Below, piece after piece: positions 1 to 10,497 of a stretch of DNA of 64,000 bases. The DNA is from Candidatus Iainarchaeum sp. (GTDB lineage Archaea > B1Sed10-29 > WALL01), in contig JAGMCR010000015.1 in the NCBI GenBank assembly GCA_023129115.1, positions 1 through 64,000 of the forward strand. The letters run 5' to 3'. The notes beneath the pieces are model-generated. The model searched no databases, was not told where the DNA came from, and saw only the letters and a program-made list of their open reading frames with translations. The position numbers were made by a program, and so were the translations under genes. Every line of letters begins with the position of its first letter. Position 1 is the stretch's first letter.

Positions 1-2
1 AG

Positions 3-3000
3 GCAGGTGCAGCCGAGCCAGAGGCTCCGGCAGAAGCCCCCGAAGAGGTTCGTCTCACCGAAGACTCGCTCGCCGAGGCGACGGAGAAGCAGTTGCGTGG
101 CGAGGACATTCAGCTGTTCCGCGACAAGGTTCATAAAGTGGCGGAGGATGCGCTTGTAGGCAGCGAGGAAGCGATGCTGCAGATTTATGATGTCTTCAAC
201 GACCCGAGCAAGTACGCGTGGATGAATGACGTCGAAAAGCAAGCGATTGTGAAAATCCGCACGGACGCTTCAATCGTCAAGAAGGTTGGCGACGCGCTCG
301 AGCCGAAGGGCTTGGCACGCGAGAAAGTCGGTGCGGCGATTGAGCACCTCGAGTCCTTGAGGGGGGGATGGATTATCCGGAGGAAGCCGGAGTACCGCGA
401 CATCACTGACGTCGCTAATGCGGTGTACGGAGAGCTTGACAAGCCCGTGCCAATGAAGATTAAGGCTGATGACCTCAAGGACGCATACGACTTGATTAGG
501 GAGGGTACTGCAGAAGACCTTCTCGGGGAAATGGCCGAGAAGGCTGACGCGAAGGAGAAGAGAGATAAGACTGCCGCGGAAAAGAGGGACATAGCGGCTA
601 CCGCGGCTGCCACGGTTGCCAGGCTTACGGCGAGAAAGGCGCAGATGGAGGCCGAGGCAAACAGGCTTGCCGGGGAAGTGGCTGACGCCAAGCTGGCGGA
701 CGAGCAGCTCAGCAAGGACTACTTTGAAGAAGCTGTTGCCCAGATGGAGGCGGGCGACCCCACCAACGAAGCGTTCTTCTTTGATTTCCTCAACAAGGCC
801 AGGGAGAAGCTTGAGGCGCTCGGCGTCGGCGAAACAGCCATTGACAACTACATTTCGGTAGTGAGGGAGAATACGCTTCCGGTTGATACCAGGAAGACCG
901 CGCTCGAAGGCCTGCGCAACCTTCTCGTTTCGGAAGTAACGAAAAACGTTCGGGACGCCGAGAGAGTGAAGGCGGAAGAGGCGGAGCAGCTCCGCATTGA
1001 GCAGGAAGCGCAGAAGAAGATTGAGGAAGAGCAGAAGAAGCGCGACGAAGAACAGAAGAAGATTGAGGAAAAGGAAAAGAAGAAGCGCGAGGAAAAGGAA
1101 AAGAAGAAACTCGAGAAAGAAGAGAAGAAGCGGCTCAAGGACGAGTACAGCCGCTCCAGCGAGTCGTTCATGCAATTGATGTTTGTCGGCGACAAAGTCA
1201 AGGACAGGGCCCTTGCAGAAGTGGAAAAGAAGAAGAAAGGCATTGAGACGCGCGGCATGGATATGGGACTGTTTGGGAGGACAATGAAGAAGGGCAAGCC
1301 GAAGAACCAGGACAAGCAGTCGGTCGTGTATGCGAACCGGCTATACCAATTGATTGGCGAGGAAGTCCCACGGTGGCTTACCCCCGATAAGCTGGAGAGC
1401 GCGCACGACAAGCTGATTGATATGGAGGAGAAGAAGGCCAAGAAAAACCTGCCCGCCTACTCCGACCTTGTCGCGGGGAGGGCTAACAACGTAAGGAGCA
1501 TCGTGGCTGATGCAGCAGGCAAGGCCCTCACCTCAGGAGACACTGCCTCGAAGAATCGGCTTATCGGGCTGCTCAGGGATGGCGTGCTGGACAGCGAGGA
1601 GCTGGCTGACTCCCGCCTGGCCGCGGCCAAGGCGCTCATGGAAAGGGGCGCACTGGTCAACAGGGAGTGGTTCACTGACGAGGACATGGAGAAGCTTGCG
1701 CCCGACATCCGCGCGATTTCGAATCACTTCATAAGCACAATTGTGGCAGCGCGAGAGCCTGTGGAGCCTCCTGAAGAAGGCGCTGGGCCGAAGGGCCTGA
1801 CCACGAAAGAAGCCGAAGAGCTGGACTTCGAGAACTACAGGGAGACGGGCAAGCTCTTCAGGCTGTTCAACAGTGGCATGCTTGCCGGCGACGAACTCGC
1901 CGACGAGCGCGTCAAGGCCGCGAAAGAGCTTGGCACCAGGCACTGGTTCGTCAGCCGCAAGCGGCTTACCGAAGAGGACAAGAAAAAGATGACCGAGTAC
2001 GTCGAGACAATGTCCAAGCTTGATGACACGACCGAGGTCATCATGCTGAACATGGAGAACCTCATCAGTTCGCGGGCGCTTTCCCCGGAAGACAAGAAAA
2101 AAGGCGAGGCCACGCTCACGAAGTGGAGGAAGGCCAAGGTGGAAAAGGAAGAGAAGGAGCGGAAGCGCATCAAGCGCGAGGCGCGCCAGCCGATACTTGC
2201 TAATACCCTGATGTCTAACCTAACTCCCAAGCCCGAGCGCGACGAGGTCGAGGCCAAGCTCACGAAGATGTTCAACAACAAGTCCCTTGTGGGGAGCGCG
2301 CGCGGCAACTTCATTTATTACGAGCTGTCGCACGGCAAAAAGTTGGACAAGGGCAAGTTTGGCGCTGGCGAAGTCGGTGCCAACGACAAGGCAAAGCTCT
2401 TCGAGAGGGTCGAGGACTTGCTTACCCGGGACTATACCGAGGAAATGGAGGACAGCCTCTCGAACATCCTGGACGCGGACGTCCTGACGGCCGACCAAAT
2501 TGGCAAGGTCCGCAACTTCCTCGAGGCGGGCAAGGCCGAAAAGGAGCGGCTGGCCGAAGAAGAGAGGCTCCGGCAGGAAAAGGAAAAGCAGGAGCAGGAG
2601 GCAGAGGCGGAGCGCCAGAAGCAGGCCGAAGAAGAGCGCAAGAGGCAGGAGGCCGAGGCAGAGGCCGAGCGCAAGAAACAGGCGGAACTCCAGAAGGCCG
2701 AAGCGGAAGAGCAGCAGGTCAAGGACGAGATTGCGTCGTTGAAGCTGGAAGACCTCGAAAACGCCCTTAAGGAAGGCGATGACTACAAGACCTACTTGAT
2801 GACGCGGAAGGGCTTCAACGATACACAGGCGGACTCGTTCATGTCCAAGCTCGAGACCACGATAGAGCTCAAGGCGGGGCAGATGAAGGCGGCTGCCGAG
2901 AGCCAGTACAAGGACAAGATTCTCACGGCGCAGCGCTTCAAGGGCCGTGAGTTCACTGACCTTATTGCCTTGATTAACGCTGCCAAAGCGGGTACAGTGT

Positions 3001-4817
3001 CTGCGTATCGTGGGCTTGGGATAAACGCGGGCAGGACGGTTTCCGACAGGCGGATGGAGATGGAGCTCAACCTGCTCATAGGCGACCGTCGTGAGATGGA
3101 GGACGAGATTAAGGCCCAGCAAAAAAAGAAGGCGGACGCCATCAAGCTGGGGGACACCCATGTTGCGCTTCACCCAGTAGAAAAAATGGAACTCCCTGAG
3201 CTGAAGAAGCTCTCGCGGCAGGTGGAGGAGACAAAGGCTGCTGACTCGAAGAAGGACTTCGATTACGTTATTGAGCGCGGCAGGGGAATCTCGACGGAGC
3301 AGGCCGAGCACGAGCTTGGGCGGTACAGGGCCGAGAAGGATAAGATAGCCCTGCGGATAAGCGTGGAGAAGGCCAAGCTGGAGAAGGAGCGCCTCGAGAA
3401 GCAAAAGGCTGAGGCCGAGAAGCAGGGGCGCGAGGACAAGAGGACAGAGGCCGAGAAAAAGAAGGCCGACGAGGAGAGGGCCAAGCGCATGGCAGCCATC
3501 ATGCCTGCGGGCTGGGAGGCAAAGAAGGGCGCTGACTTCGACGCATTTTACGCAGACGCCATAAGCAAAATAGGCCCCCTTACTGTTCCAGGCATGGACC
3601 CAAAAGAAAAAGAAGCCCTTGAAAATACCAAGGAAGAGCTCCAGGCAGAAGTCTACAGAAGGGCGCTGCGGACTGCCGTGGACCGCCTCACCGGCTTGTC
3701 CGACAATGACTTCGGGAGGGCGAGGCTGCTCTCCCAGGACCTAAGGGCCTATGGAAACGAGATTTTGACTGGCATCAGGAAGGAAGACGTGGACGAGCTG
3801 AACAGGGGCCGGATGGACCGTGAGCTGAAGCAAATCAACTTCGAGGCCGCGCTTTTGCAGGGCAAGGAGGCGGGGGGGGAGTCCGCGTACTTCTTGAAGG
3901 AGCAGGGCAGCATCACGCTTCCGGCGGACCAGGTCGCGCTGCTGAAGGAGCGCAACGTAAGCCTAGAGAAGCTTGGCGTCAAGGTAGAGGCAGAGCCCAA
4001 GGTCGTCACGGTGAAGAGGAAGGGTAAGAAAGTACCAAAGAAGGAAGAAAAAAAGAAGCCCAAGAAAGAAGAAAAGCCCAAGGAGCCAGCCAAGGTCAAG
4101 GGAAAGAAGGCGACAGAAAAGGAAACAGCAGCGCCTGAAGAGATTGCCGCGGACGTCACTTCCGAAGAGAAAGAAAAGAAAACAGTCACGCCGATGAAAG
4201 TGAAAATGCCCAAGGGCGCAAAGAAGCCGACCAAGAAAAAGCCTGCGACGCCTGACGAGATAGTCGATGACATCAAGGGTGAGGGCACTGGCAAGGAAGA
4301 GCCGAAGTCAGAAAGAGAGGAGCAGCGAAAAGAGGCGAATGAGCTTATCGAGGACCTTTCTGCGCTTATGGGGGGCTTTTTTGAGAGTAGGTTTGAGGTA
4401 GAAGGATATCGTAAAACCTTTAAAAAGATGTTCGAAGAAGAGCCGTATCATGTTTTCCTTGAACAGATAGATAAGTTTAGGGATAACGTGGCAGACACTA
4501 AACAACAGAAGGCCGACAAGGAGTTCATGGCAAGGCAGAAAAAAGAGCAGGACGCCCGGGAAAGAAGGAAAAAAGCCGAAGAACAAATGGAGGCAGACCG
4601 AAAACTAAGAAACACGCGGAGGAAAGTGACCATTACAAAAAGCGAGCTTTTGAAAATTGGGGGCGAGCCCGAGAAAAAGAAGCCCGCGCCGAAGGAAGAG
4701 CCCAAGGAAAAGAAGCCAAAGAAAAAGAAGAAGCCTGAGGAAGAAGGCGAAAGCGCCGAGGACAAGAAACTCGCGGAGATGCTGGCCAAGCAGGAACAAA
4801 AAAAGACGGAAGAGTGA
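3..4817 (+). CDS. Giant Lys/Glu-rich coiled-coil protein, 5' end outside the window
   Basis: The reading frame is open from base 3, so the ORF-track start (TTG at 93) is probably internal and the protein begins upstream of the window. At least 1600 residues, extremely rich in Lys, Glu, Ala and Arg. Long charged runs suited to coiled coil occur near residues 290-350 and 815-890 of the listed ORF, and again in the last 250 residues, which also carry Lys-Pro-Glu tracts. A module of about 55 residues is repeated near residues 485 and 586 (LRDGVLDSEELADSRLAAAK against LFNSGMLAGDELADERVKAA). No signal peptide, membrane segment or enzymatic motif is visible. A structural or scaffold role is only a guess; I do not recognise the family. 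It is followed 38 bases later by leuS. Confidence 0.85.
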   Translation, partial: AGAAEPEAPAEAPEEVRLTEDSLAEATEKQLRGEDIQLFRDKVHKVAEDALVGSEEAMLQIYDVFNDPSKYAWMNDVEKQAIVKIRTDASIVKKVGDALEPKGLAREKVGAAIEHLESLRGGWIIRRKPEYRDITDVANAVYGELDKPVPMKIKADDLKDAYDLIREGTAEDLLGEMAEKADAKEKRDKTAAEKRDIAATAAATVARLTARKAQMEAEANRLAGEVADAKLADEQLSKDYFEEAVAQMEAGDPTNEAFFFDFLNKAREKLEALGVGETAIDNYISVVRENTLPVDTRKTALEGLRNLLVSEVTKNVRDAERVKAEEAEQLRIEQEAQKKIEEEQKKRDEEQKKIEEKEKKKREEKEKKKLEKEEKKRLKDEYSRSSESFMQLMFVGDKVKDRALAEVEKKKKGIETRGMDMGLFGRTMKKGKPKNQDKQSVVYANRLYQLIGEEVPRWLTPDKLESAHDKLIDMEEKKAKKNLPAYSDLVAGRANNVRSIVADAAGKALTSGDTASKNRLIGLLRDGVLDSEELADSRLAAAKALMERGALVNREWFTDEDMEKLAPDIRAISNHFISTIVAAREPVEPPEEGAGPKGLTTKEAEELDFENYRETGKLFRLFNSGMLAGDELADERVKAAKELGTRHWFVSRKRLTEEDKKKMTEYVETMSKLDDTTEVIMLNMENLISSRALSPEDKKKGEATLTKWRKAKVEKEEKERKRIKREARQPILANTLMSNLTPKPERDEVEAKLTKMFNNKSLVGSARGNFIYYELSHGKKLDKGKFGAGEVGANDKAKLFERVEDLLTRDYTEEMEDSLSNILDADVLTADQIGKVRNFLEAGKAEKERLAEEERLRQEKEKQEQEAEAERQKQAEEERKRQEAEAEAERKKQAELQKAEAEEQQVKDEIASLKLEDLENALKEGDDYKTYLMTRKGFNDTQADSFMSKLETTIELKAGQMKAAAESQYKDKILTAQRFKGREFTDLIALINAAKAGTVSAYRGLGINAGRTVSDRRMEMELNLLIGDRREMEDEIKAQQKKKADAIKLGDTHVALHPVEKMELPELKKLSRQVEETKAADSKKDFDYVIERGRGISTEQAEHELGRYRAEKDKIALRISVEKAKLEKERLEKQKAEAEKQGREDKRTEAEKKKADEERAKRMAAIMPAGWEAKKGADFDAFYADAISKIGPLTVPGMDPKEKEALENTKEELQAEVYRRALRTAVDRLTGLSDNDFGRARLLSQDLRAYGNEILTGIRKEDVDELNRGRMDRELKQINFEAALLQGKEAGGESAYFLKEQGSITLPADQVALLKERNVSLEKLGVKVEAEPKVVTVKRKGKKVPKKEEKKKPKKEEKPKEPAKVKGKKATEKETAAPEEIAADVTSEEKEKKTVTPMKVKMPKGAKKPTKKKPATPDEIVDDIKGEGTGKEEPKSEREEQRKEANELIEDLSALMGGFFESRFEVEGYRKTFKKMFEEEPYHVFLEQIDKFRDNVADTKQQKADKEFMARQKKEQDARERRKKAEEQMEADRKLRNTRRKVTITKSELLKIGGEPEKKKPAPKEEPKEKKPKKKKKPEEEGESAEDKKLAEMLAKQEQKKTEE

Positions 4818-4855
4818 ATAATCATTAACCCCACCCACGCGCAAAAAGTGAGCCA

Positions 4856-7639
4856 ATGCGTTACGATTTTAGTGCAGCAGAAAAAAAGTGGCCCGAGAAA
4901 TGGGAGGGACTAGGCGCCTCGATGCAGGCCGACGCTGACGCCAAGTCAGCGTCCCCGCCACGCGACAAAAAGTTCTTCATGCACTTCGCCTACCCCGGGA
5001 TTTCCGGGTACCAGCACGTGGGCCACATGCGCGGCTTCTCGTATACTGACATCATTTGCCGGTACAAGCGAATGACCGGCCACTCAGTGTTCTTCCCGAT
5101 TGGCACGCACGCCACGGGCAACCAGGCCCTCGGGTTCGCCAGCAAGGTAAAGAAAAAAGACAAGACCTGGCTCGACTACCTCGAGGCCAACGGCTACCCC
5201 ATGAACGAAATCAAGAAAATGGAGAGCGTCGACACCGTCGTCGACTACTTCAACAAAAACTACCAGGAAAACTGGAGGCTCTTCGGCTTCCTCGCAGACT
5301 TCAATTCATTCACCTGCACGACTTACCCCGAGTACCAAAAATTCATCCAATGGCAGTTCCGCAAGCTCAACGGGCTCGGCCTCCTCGTGCAAAAGCCGTA
5401 CTACGCCACGTTCTGCCCCAACTGCGGCCCGGTGGCAGTCGACCCCAGCGAGACCGACATCTCCAGGGGCGGCACCGCGGAAAAGCACGAGTACACCCTC
5501 CTGAAATTCAAGCTCGGCAGCGACTACATAGTCGCGGCCACGCTCCGGCCCGAGACCGTGTTCGGCCAGACCAACCTCTGGGCAGACCCGTGCCAGGAAT
5601 ACGTCAAAGTAAAAGTCGGCAATGAAACGTGGATTTGCTCGCCCCAGTGCGCCGAAAAATTGTCGTTCCAGAAAGAAGGCGTCAAGACCATCGCGAAAAC
5701 AAGCGGCAGCGAGCTAATCGGCCTCAAAGCGCTCGCGCCCGGGGTCGACCGCGAAATCCCAATCCTGCCCTCCAAATTCGTTGACCCGAACGTCGGGACC
5801 GGGCTCGTGACAAGCGTTCCCAGCGACGCGCCGTACGACTGGATGGCTCTCCACGACCTGCAGAAAGAGGGCAAGCACAAGGACATAAAGGTAATCCCAA
5901 TCATCAAGTCCAGGGGATGGGGCGACACCGCCGCGCTCAGGATTTGCGGGCAAATGAAAATCAAGGACCAGAACGACCCCCGGCTCGAGGACGCCACAAA
6001 AGAAATCTACAAGAGCGGCTTCCACACCGGCGTCATGAACGAGAACTGCGGCGAGTACGCGGGCATGCCGGTCGAGCGGGCCAAGGACCAGGTCAAGGAA
6101 TGGCTCATCTCGGAAAACAAGGCCGACATAATGTACGACCTCAGCGAAGAAGTCGTGTGCCGCTGCGGCGGGCACGTCGTGGTGAAGCTAATCCCGGACG
6201 CGTGGTTCATCAACTACGCGGACGAAGAGCTCACGCTCAAGTCCAAGGGCCACGCAGAGGGCATGGACATAATGCCCGGCCAGTACAAGGAAAACATTGA
6301 GGGCGTCCTCGACTGGTTCCAGGAGCGCGCGTGCGCTCGGCTCGGCAACTGGCTCGGCACGCCCCTTCCGTTCGACGAGAAGTGGACCATCGAGCCCATT
6401 TCCGACTCCACTCTTTATCCGGCGTTCTACGTGGTGTCGCGCTTCGTCAATAATGGAGAGCTGAAAACAGAGGACCTCACCGAAGAGTTTTTCGACTACG
6501 TCTTCCTCGCCAAAGGAAAAGGAAGGCCCGCGTGGGACAAGGTCCGCAAAGAGTTCGACTACTGGTACCCAGTCGACATCAACCTCGGCGGCAAAGAGCA
6601 CCAGACAGTGCACTTCCCGGTCTACATAATGAACCACGTTGCCATACTGCCCGCGGACAAGTGGCCGCGCGGCATTTTCGTGAACTACTGGATAGTCGGC
6701 AAGGGCGGGAAAATCTCCAAGTCCAAGGGCGGCGCGTCCGCCTCTCCACAGGAGGCGGCCAAGCGCTTTTCCGTGGACGGGCTCCGCCTCTACTACGCGC
6801 ACGTCGGCTCGCCGCACACCGACATCGAGTGGGACGAGGACACCGCGTTCTCGTACAAGTCCCACATTGAGGGCATTTACTCGCTGGTGCACCGGTTCAA
6901 GGGCTTCGACAAGGCTTCTTCGCCGATGGACGCCTGGCTCGTCTCGCGCTTCAACACGCGCCTGAAGCAATACACCAAAGCGATGGAAAAATACGACTTG
7001 CGCACCGCGGTTGGTTCCATGCTATTCGACTTCCAGCGCGAGCTCGCGTGGTACGAGAAGCGCGGCGGCAACAGCAAGGCCGCCAAGGCAATAGTCATGG
7101 ACTGGCTGAAATGCCTCACCCCGTTCATTCCCTTCGTCGCGGAAGAGTGCTGGGAAATGCTGGGGTGCAAGGGATTGGTTTCCACGCAGGAAATCCCGGC
7201 GGCGGACGAAACAAAAATCGACGCCCGCGCAGAGCTCGCAGAAGAAATCACGCGCTCTGTCGAGCAGGACATTCTGCACGTAATCCGCCTCGCCAAAATC
7301 CAGCCGAAGAAAATAACTCTCTTCGTCGCCCCTGCGTGGAAGCGCACTGCGTGGGAAAAGGCGCGCTCGCTCGGCCGCAAGACATTGATGCCCGAATTAA
7401 TGAAGCTGCCCGAGCTAAAGTCCAAAGAAGGCGCCGCGTTCGCGGGCTTTCTCCAGAAAAAGTTCCACGAGCTGCGCGACATTCCTGGTGAGGCAGAAGA
7501 AAAAGAGGCGCTGGAGACAGCGGCGGGCTATCTGTCAGGGAAGTTCAATTCAAAAGTTGAAGTAGTACTGGCGTCAGCGTCCAAGCCGCCAAAATCAAAG
7601 AACGCGGTTCCCGGCAAGCCGGCTATTCTAGTTGAGTGA
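4856..7639 (+). CDS. leuS: Leucyl-tRNA synthetase, archaeal type
   Basis: Cytoplasmic class I synthetase that charges tRNA-Leu. 927 residues, close to the usual archaeal/eukaryal length. The N-terminal Rossmann fold carries the HIGH-type signature as HVGH (residues 54-57) after an FAYPGISGY stretch. An inserted editing domain of CP1 type follows, including TLRPETVFGQTN and GTGLVTSVPSDAP segments typical of hydrolytic proofreading. The KMSKS loop appears as KISKSKGG near residue 620, and an anticodon-binding helical domain and C-terminal extension complete the protein. An AT-rich, TATA-like stretch lies about 28 bases before the ATG, so the message may be leaderless. The gene converges with alaS; the two are separated only by a possible 45-codon ORF. 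Confidence 0.97.
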   Translation: MRYDFSAAEKKWPEKWEGLGASMQADADAKSASPPRDKKFFMHFAYPGISGYQHVGHMRGFSYTDIICRYKRMTGHSVFFPIGTHATGNQALGFASKVKKKDKTWLDYLEANGYPMNEIKKMESVDTVVDYFNKNYQENWRLFGFLADFNSFTCTTYPEYQKFIQWQFRKLNGLGLLVQKPYYATFCPNCGPVAVDPSETDISRGGTAEKHEYTLLKFKLGSDYIVAATLRPETVFGQTNLWADPCQEYVKVKVGNETWICSPQCAEKLSFQKEGVKTIAKTSGSELIGLKALAPGVDREIPILPSKFVDPNVGTGLVTSVPSDAPYDWMALHDLQKEGKHKDIKVIPIIKSRGWGDTAALRICGQMKIKDQNDPRLEDATKEIYKSGFHTGVMNENCGEYAGMPVERAKDQVKEWLISENKADIMYDLSEEVVCRCGGHVVVKLIPDAWFINYADEELTLKSKGHAEGMDIMPGQYKENIEGVLDWFQERACARLGNWLGTPLPFDEKWTIEPISDSTLYPAFYVVSRFVNNGELKTEDLTEEFFDYVFLAKGKGRPAWDKVRKEFDYWYPVDINLGGKEHQTVHFPVYIMNHVAILPADKWPRGIFVNYWIVGKGGKISKSKGGASASPQEAAKRFSVDGLRLYYAHVGSPHTDIEWDEDTAFSYKSHIEGIYSLVHRFKGFDKASSPMDAWLVSRFNTRLKQYTKAMEKYDLRTAVGSMLFDFQRELAWYEKRGGNSKAAKAIVMDWLKCLTPFIPFVAEECWEMLGCKGLVSTQEIPAADETKIDARAELAEEITRSVEQDILHVIRLAKIQPKKITLFVAPAWKRTAWEKARSLGRKTLMPELMKLPELKSKEGAAFAGFLQKKFHELRDIPGEAEEKEALETAAGYLSGKFNSKVEVVLASASKPPKSKNAVPGKPAILVE

Positions 7640-7760
7640 TGAGCGCGTCCAGCTTGTTGCTCTCGTCAAGCAAGTTCCTGACTACCTTCGGGACGTCGCT
7701 CACCGGCACGCCGAGTATTTCCGCGACCTGCTTCAGCAGTGCCTCGCTCTCCCTCGTCAT
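7623..7760 (-). CDS. Small hypothetical ORF coupled to alaS
   Basis: A 45-codon ORF too short for the ORF track. Its ATG overlaps the alaS stop codon in a TGATG arrangement (seen on the minus strand), which suits translational coupling. The product (MTRESEALLKQVAEILGV...) looks like a compact helical acidic peptide. The 3' end overlaps the end of leuS by 17 bases on the opposite strand. It could be real, or an out-of-frame extension next to the AlaRS end. No homologue is recognised. Confidence 0.35.
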   Translation of the reverse strand: MTRESEALLKQVAEILGVPVSDVPKVVRNLLDESNKLDALITQLE

Positions 7761-10474
7761 TTCAGCGTCGCCTCCACGCGCCTGTTCACGTCTTCCATGA
7801 GCTTGTCAATCGCGGCCTTTTGCGACAGCGGAATCACGCCCTCGCCCTTCGTTGGCGGGCCGCCGCCCCCACCGCCGAGCTTCTTGCACAGCTCCTGGAC
7901 TATCTTGCCCGAGCTGATCCCCTCCTTGAGGAACTCTTCGCCAGTGGAAGAGAACACGTACACCTGGTCCTTGATGCCGACCAGGAAAAGGAACGTCCTC
8001 GGGCCGCTCAGCTGCCTCGAAATCTCGCGCAGGTAGTCCATGTTCGCGTTGTCCACTTTGGTAATCAGCACGCGGTACTTCTTGAGCGCGCGCATCTGCA
8101 TCTGCTTTATCTTGCCCTTCGCATTTTTCCTGCGGAGCTCGTCCACTTTTTTGCGCTTGGCCTTCCAGTCCGCCATGAGCTTTTCCACTGCCCTGGGAAC
8201 TCCCTCGTCGCCCACCATCAGCAGGCCCGCGGCCTCGCCCAGCAGCCGGTCCATCTCGCCCAGGTAATTGTCCGCCGCCCTGCCCGCGCGGAACCAGACG
8301 CGCACGATGCCGTCCTGGATTTTTTCGGTGGAAGTAATCACGACTTTCTCGACTTCGCCCGTATTGTCCGCGTGCGTCCCGCCGCACGCCTCTGTGTCCC
8401 AGTCCGGGATGCTGACTATCCGCAATTCCCTTTCGGGGACCGCGCCGCCCTGGTAAAGCCTGAACCCGTACTCCCTCTCGGCCTCGGCGCGCGGCATCAC
8501 TGCCTTGTGCACAGTGCGGCCCTCGGCGACTACCTTGTTCGCGAGGCCCTCGATTTCCTGTACCTGTTCCGCACCCGGGTTTTCGTAATGCGTAATGTCA
8601 AGGTGCGCCTTGGAAACGCCTTTCTGCGCGCCGGCCTGCCACACGTGCTCGCCGAGCACCCTCCTCGCCGCGCCGTTGACCAGGTGCGCCGCAGTATGGT
8701 GCTGCGTCAGCTGCTTCCTCCGCTCGGCGTCGACCTCGCCCTGCACGTCGCCGCTCAGGCGCTTGTCCACCTGGTGCAGTATGACGCCGCTGACAATCTG
8801 CACGTTGTTCACGCGCTCCTTGTTCAAGTACCCGGTGTCGTGGTCCTGCCCGCCGGACTCTGCGTAGAACGCGCTCCTGTCGAGCACGGCCCAGTCCTTG
8901 CCGCCAATCCTCTTGTTGCCCAGGACTTTTGCCTTGAACTTCAGCGGCTTGCCGTAAAACAATTTCTTTGTCTGCGGCAAATCGCCCACGTCAATTACTT
9001 CGGCTTCTTTGTCTTCCTTCGTCATGTGCCTCTCGGTCATTTTCGAGTAAAAGTCCGCGGGCACCTCGAACTTTTTGCCGCTCTTTTCGGCGACTTCCTT
9101 GATTAGTTCGGGCGTGATGCCCTGTGACTCGTAAAGCTCCTGCATCTTGTCCGCGCCAATCGGCTTCTTCGACGCGATGAGGCTCGTGACCACCCTCCGC
9201 GCGCGGTGCATGGTCTGCTTGTACTTTTTCTTCTCCACGCCAAGGATTTCTTTGTACTGCTCCTTGTGCTCCGCGAGCTCGGGGAACAGCGGCTTCAGGT
9301 AGTCCGCGTGCCATGCGCTCACCTCGGCGAGGTCCAGCCCGAAGTTGAACTTTTCGTTTAATCCCATCGCCCTGCGCGCGATTACGCGGAGGTTGTACCC
9401 GCCGCCCACGTTGCTCGGCAGGCCCGAGTCGCTGATTGCGAACGCGAGCGCCCGCGCGTGGTCCGCAATCGCGTAAAGCGCCTCCATTGGCGCGATTTGG
9501 GCGGACAATTCCCTTGCGCCGAGGCCCATTTTCTTGGCAACGCCCGCCCGCGACTTCTCGAGGTCGCGCTCGTCCGCGTTGATTGACCCAGCGAGCTTCG
9601 AGTACTCCAAAAACAATTTCTCGTCGTACTTGACCCCGCTCTCTTTCTTTAGCCTGCCCATCACGGGCCCGAACACCGCGTCGTACGCCGTCGGGGTGCC
9701 CTGCGTAATCCACGTGAACCGCTCGTGGCCCGCGCCCATGTCGATTACTTTCTGGTCCATTACTTTGTAGTTGTCGATTGTCCCGAGGAATTCGGTGAAC
9801 ACCGCGTTGCCGAGCTCGAGCCCGTCCACATAATACTCGAGGCTCGACCCGAACGCGTTTGGCCCCGCCCAGATGTCCTCCGTCCACACGACTTTTTCTT
9901 CTGGAATCCCGAGCGCCTCGGTGAGGAACCGCTGGTCCAGGTCGACGCACCGGTCCTTCCAGTACCCGCCTTTTTCGCCGCTTATCGCGTGCTGGCCAAT
10001 CATGGTGAAGCACGACATGTGCCTCCCCGACACGCCGATGTTGGGGATGTCGTTGAACCGCAGGCAAACCTGCGGCACAACAAGCGGGTTCGCCGGCAGC
10101 TCGAACACGGTCTTCCCCCCCGCGCTGCGCTGGAAGTCCACAATTGATGCAACAGTAAAGTACAGCCCGGGGAACCACCTGCAAATCACGGGGTACCGCT
10201 TTATGGGCGTGTGCCCTTCCTTGGAAAAGAACTTTTCAATCGCGTCCCACGTCTGGATGTAGTCCAACTTCTTTTTTGTTGGCGGCTTGCCGAGGAACTC
10301 GTACTCTCCGCACGGCGGGTCGCCGCACAACTCCCGGTCGGTGAGGCTCCAGAACCACTTGCCGCAGTTCGGGCACTTTTTCCTTGTCCAGCCCTCGTCG
10401 AAGAGCGATACCCTCCAGTACCTGTCCGGGTCCTTCTGGAATAATTTCATGACTCGGCTCTTGTCGATTCCCAT
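7757..10474 (-). CDS. alaS: Alanyl-tRNA synthetase, archaeal type
   Basis: Class II synthetase charging tRNA-Ala, 905 residues. The N-terminus has the archaeal extension with a zinc-like CPNCGKWFW...CGDPPCGEY segment. The class II catalytic core follows, with PVICRWFPGLYFT and later GAGHERFTW. The editing domain carries HHTAAHLVNG and the CGGTH signature, which bind zinc and remove mischarged Ser or Gly. A C-terminal DHHA1-type domain ends in a glycine-rich LGGGGGGPPTKGEG stretch. The ATG lies about 30 bases downstream of a TTTTTAAAG box on the minus strand. The same AT-rich box read on the plus strand serves the divergent antiporter gene. Confidence 0.96.
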   Translation of the reverse strand: MGIDKSRVMKLFQKDPDRYWRVSLFDEGWTRKKCPNCGKWFWSLTDRELCGDPPCGEYEFLGKPPTKKKLDYIQTWDAIEKFFSKEGHTPIKRYPVICRWFPGLYFTVASIVDFQRSAGGKTVFELPANPLVVPQVCLRFNDIPNIGVSGRHMSCFTMIGQHAISGEKGGYWKDRCVDLDQRFLTEALGIPEEKVVWTEDIWAGPNAFGSSLEYYVDGLELGNAVFTEFLGTIDNYKVMDQKVIDMGAGHERFTWITQGTPTAYDAVFGPVMGRLKKESGVKYDEKLFLEYSKLAGSINADERDLEKSRAGVAKKMGLGARELSAQIAPMEALYAIADHARALAFAISDSGLPSNVGGGYNLRVIARRAMGLNEKFNFGLDLAEVSAWHADYLKPLFPELAEHKEQYKEILGVEKKKYKQTMHRARRVVTSLIASKKPIGADKMQELYESQGITPELIKEVAEKSGKKFEVPADFYSKMTERHMTKEDKEAEVIDVGDLPQTKKLFYGKPLKFKAKVLGNKRIGGKDWAVLDRSAFYAESGGQDHDTGYLNKERVNNVQIVSGVILHQVDKRLSGDVQGEVDAERRKQLTQHHTAAHLVNGAARRVLGEHVWQAGAQKGVSKAHLDITHYENPGAEQVQEIEGLANKVVAEGRTVHKAVMPRAEAEREYGFRLYQGGAVPERELRIVSIPDWDTEACGGTHADNTGEVEKVVITSTEKIQDGIVRVWFRAGRAADNYLGEMDRLLGEAAGLLMVGDEGVPRAVEKLMADWKAKRKKVDELRRKNAKGKIKQMQMRALKKYRVLITKVDNANMDYLREISRQLSGPRTFLFLVGIKDQVYVFSSTGEEFLKEGISSGKIVQELCKKLGGGGGGPPTKGEGVIPLSQKAAIDKLMEDVNRRVEATLK

Positions 10475-10497
10475 AACCAGCCCTTATTGACATGGGC

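Noticed and set aside
7739-9106. 455-aa plus-strand ORF inside alaS
   Set aside because: Shadow of the high-G+C alaS gene. Low-complexity Leu/Ala/His composition and no promoter.
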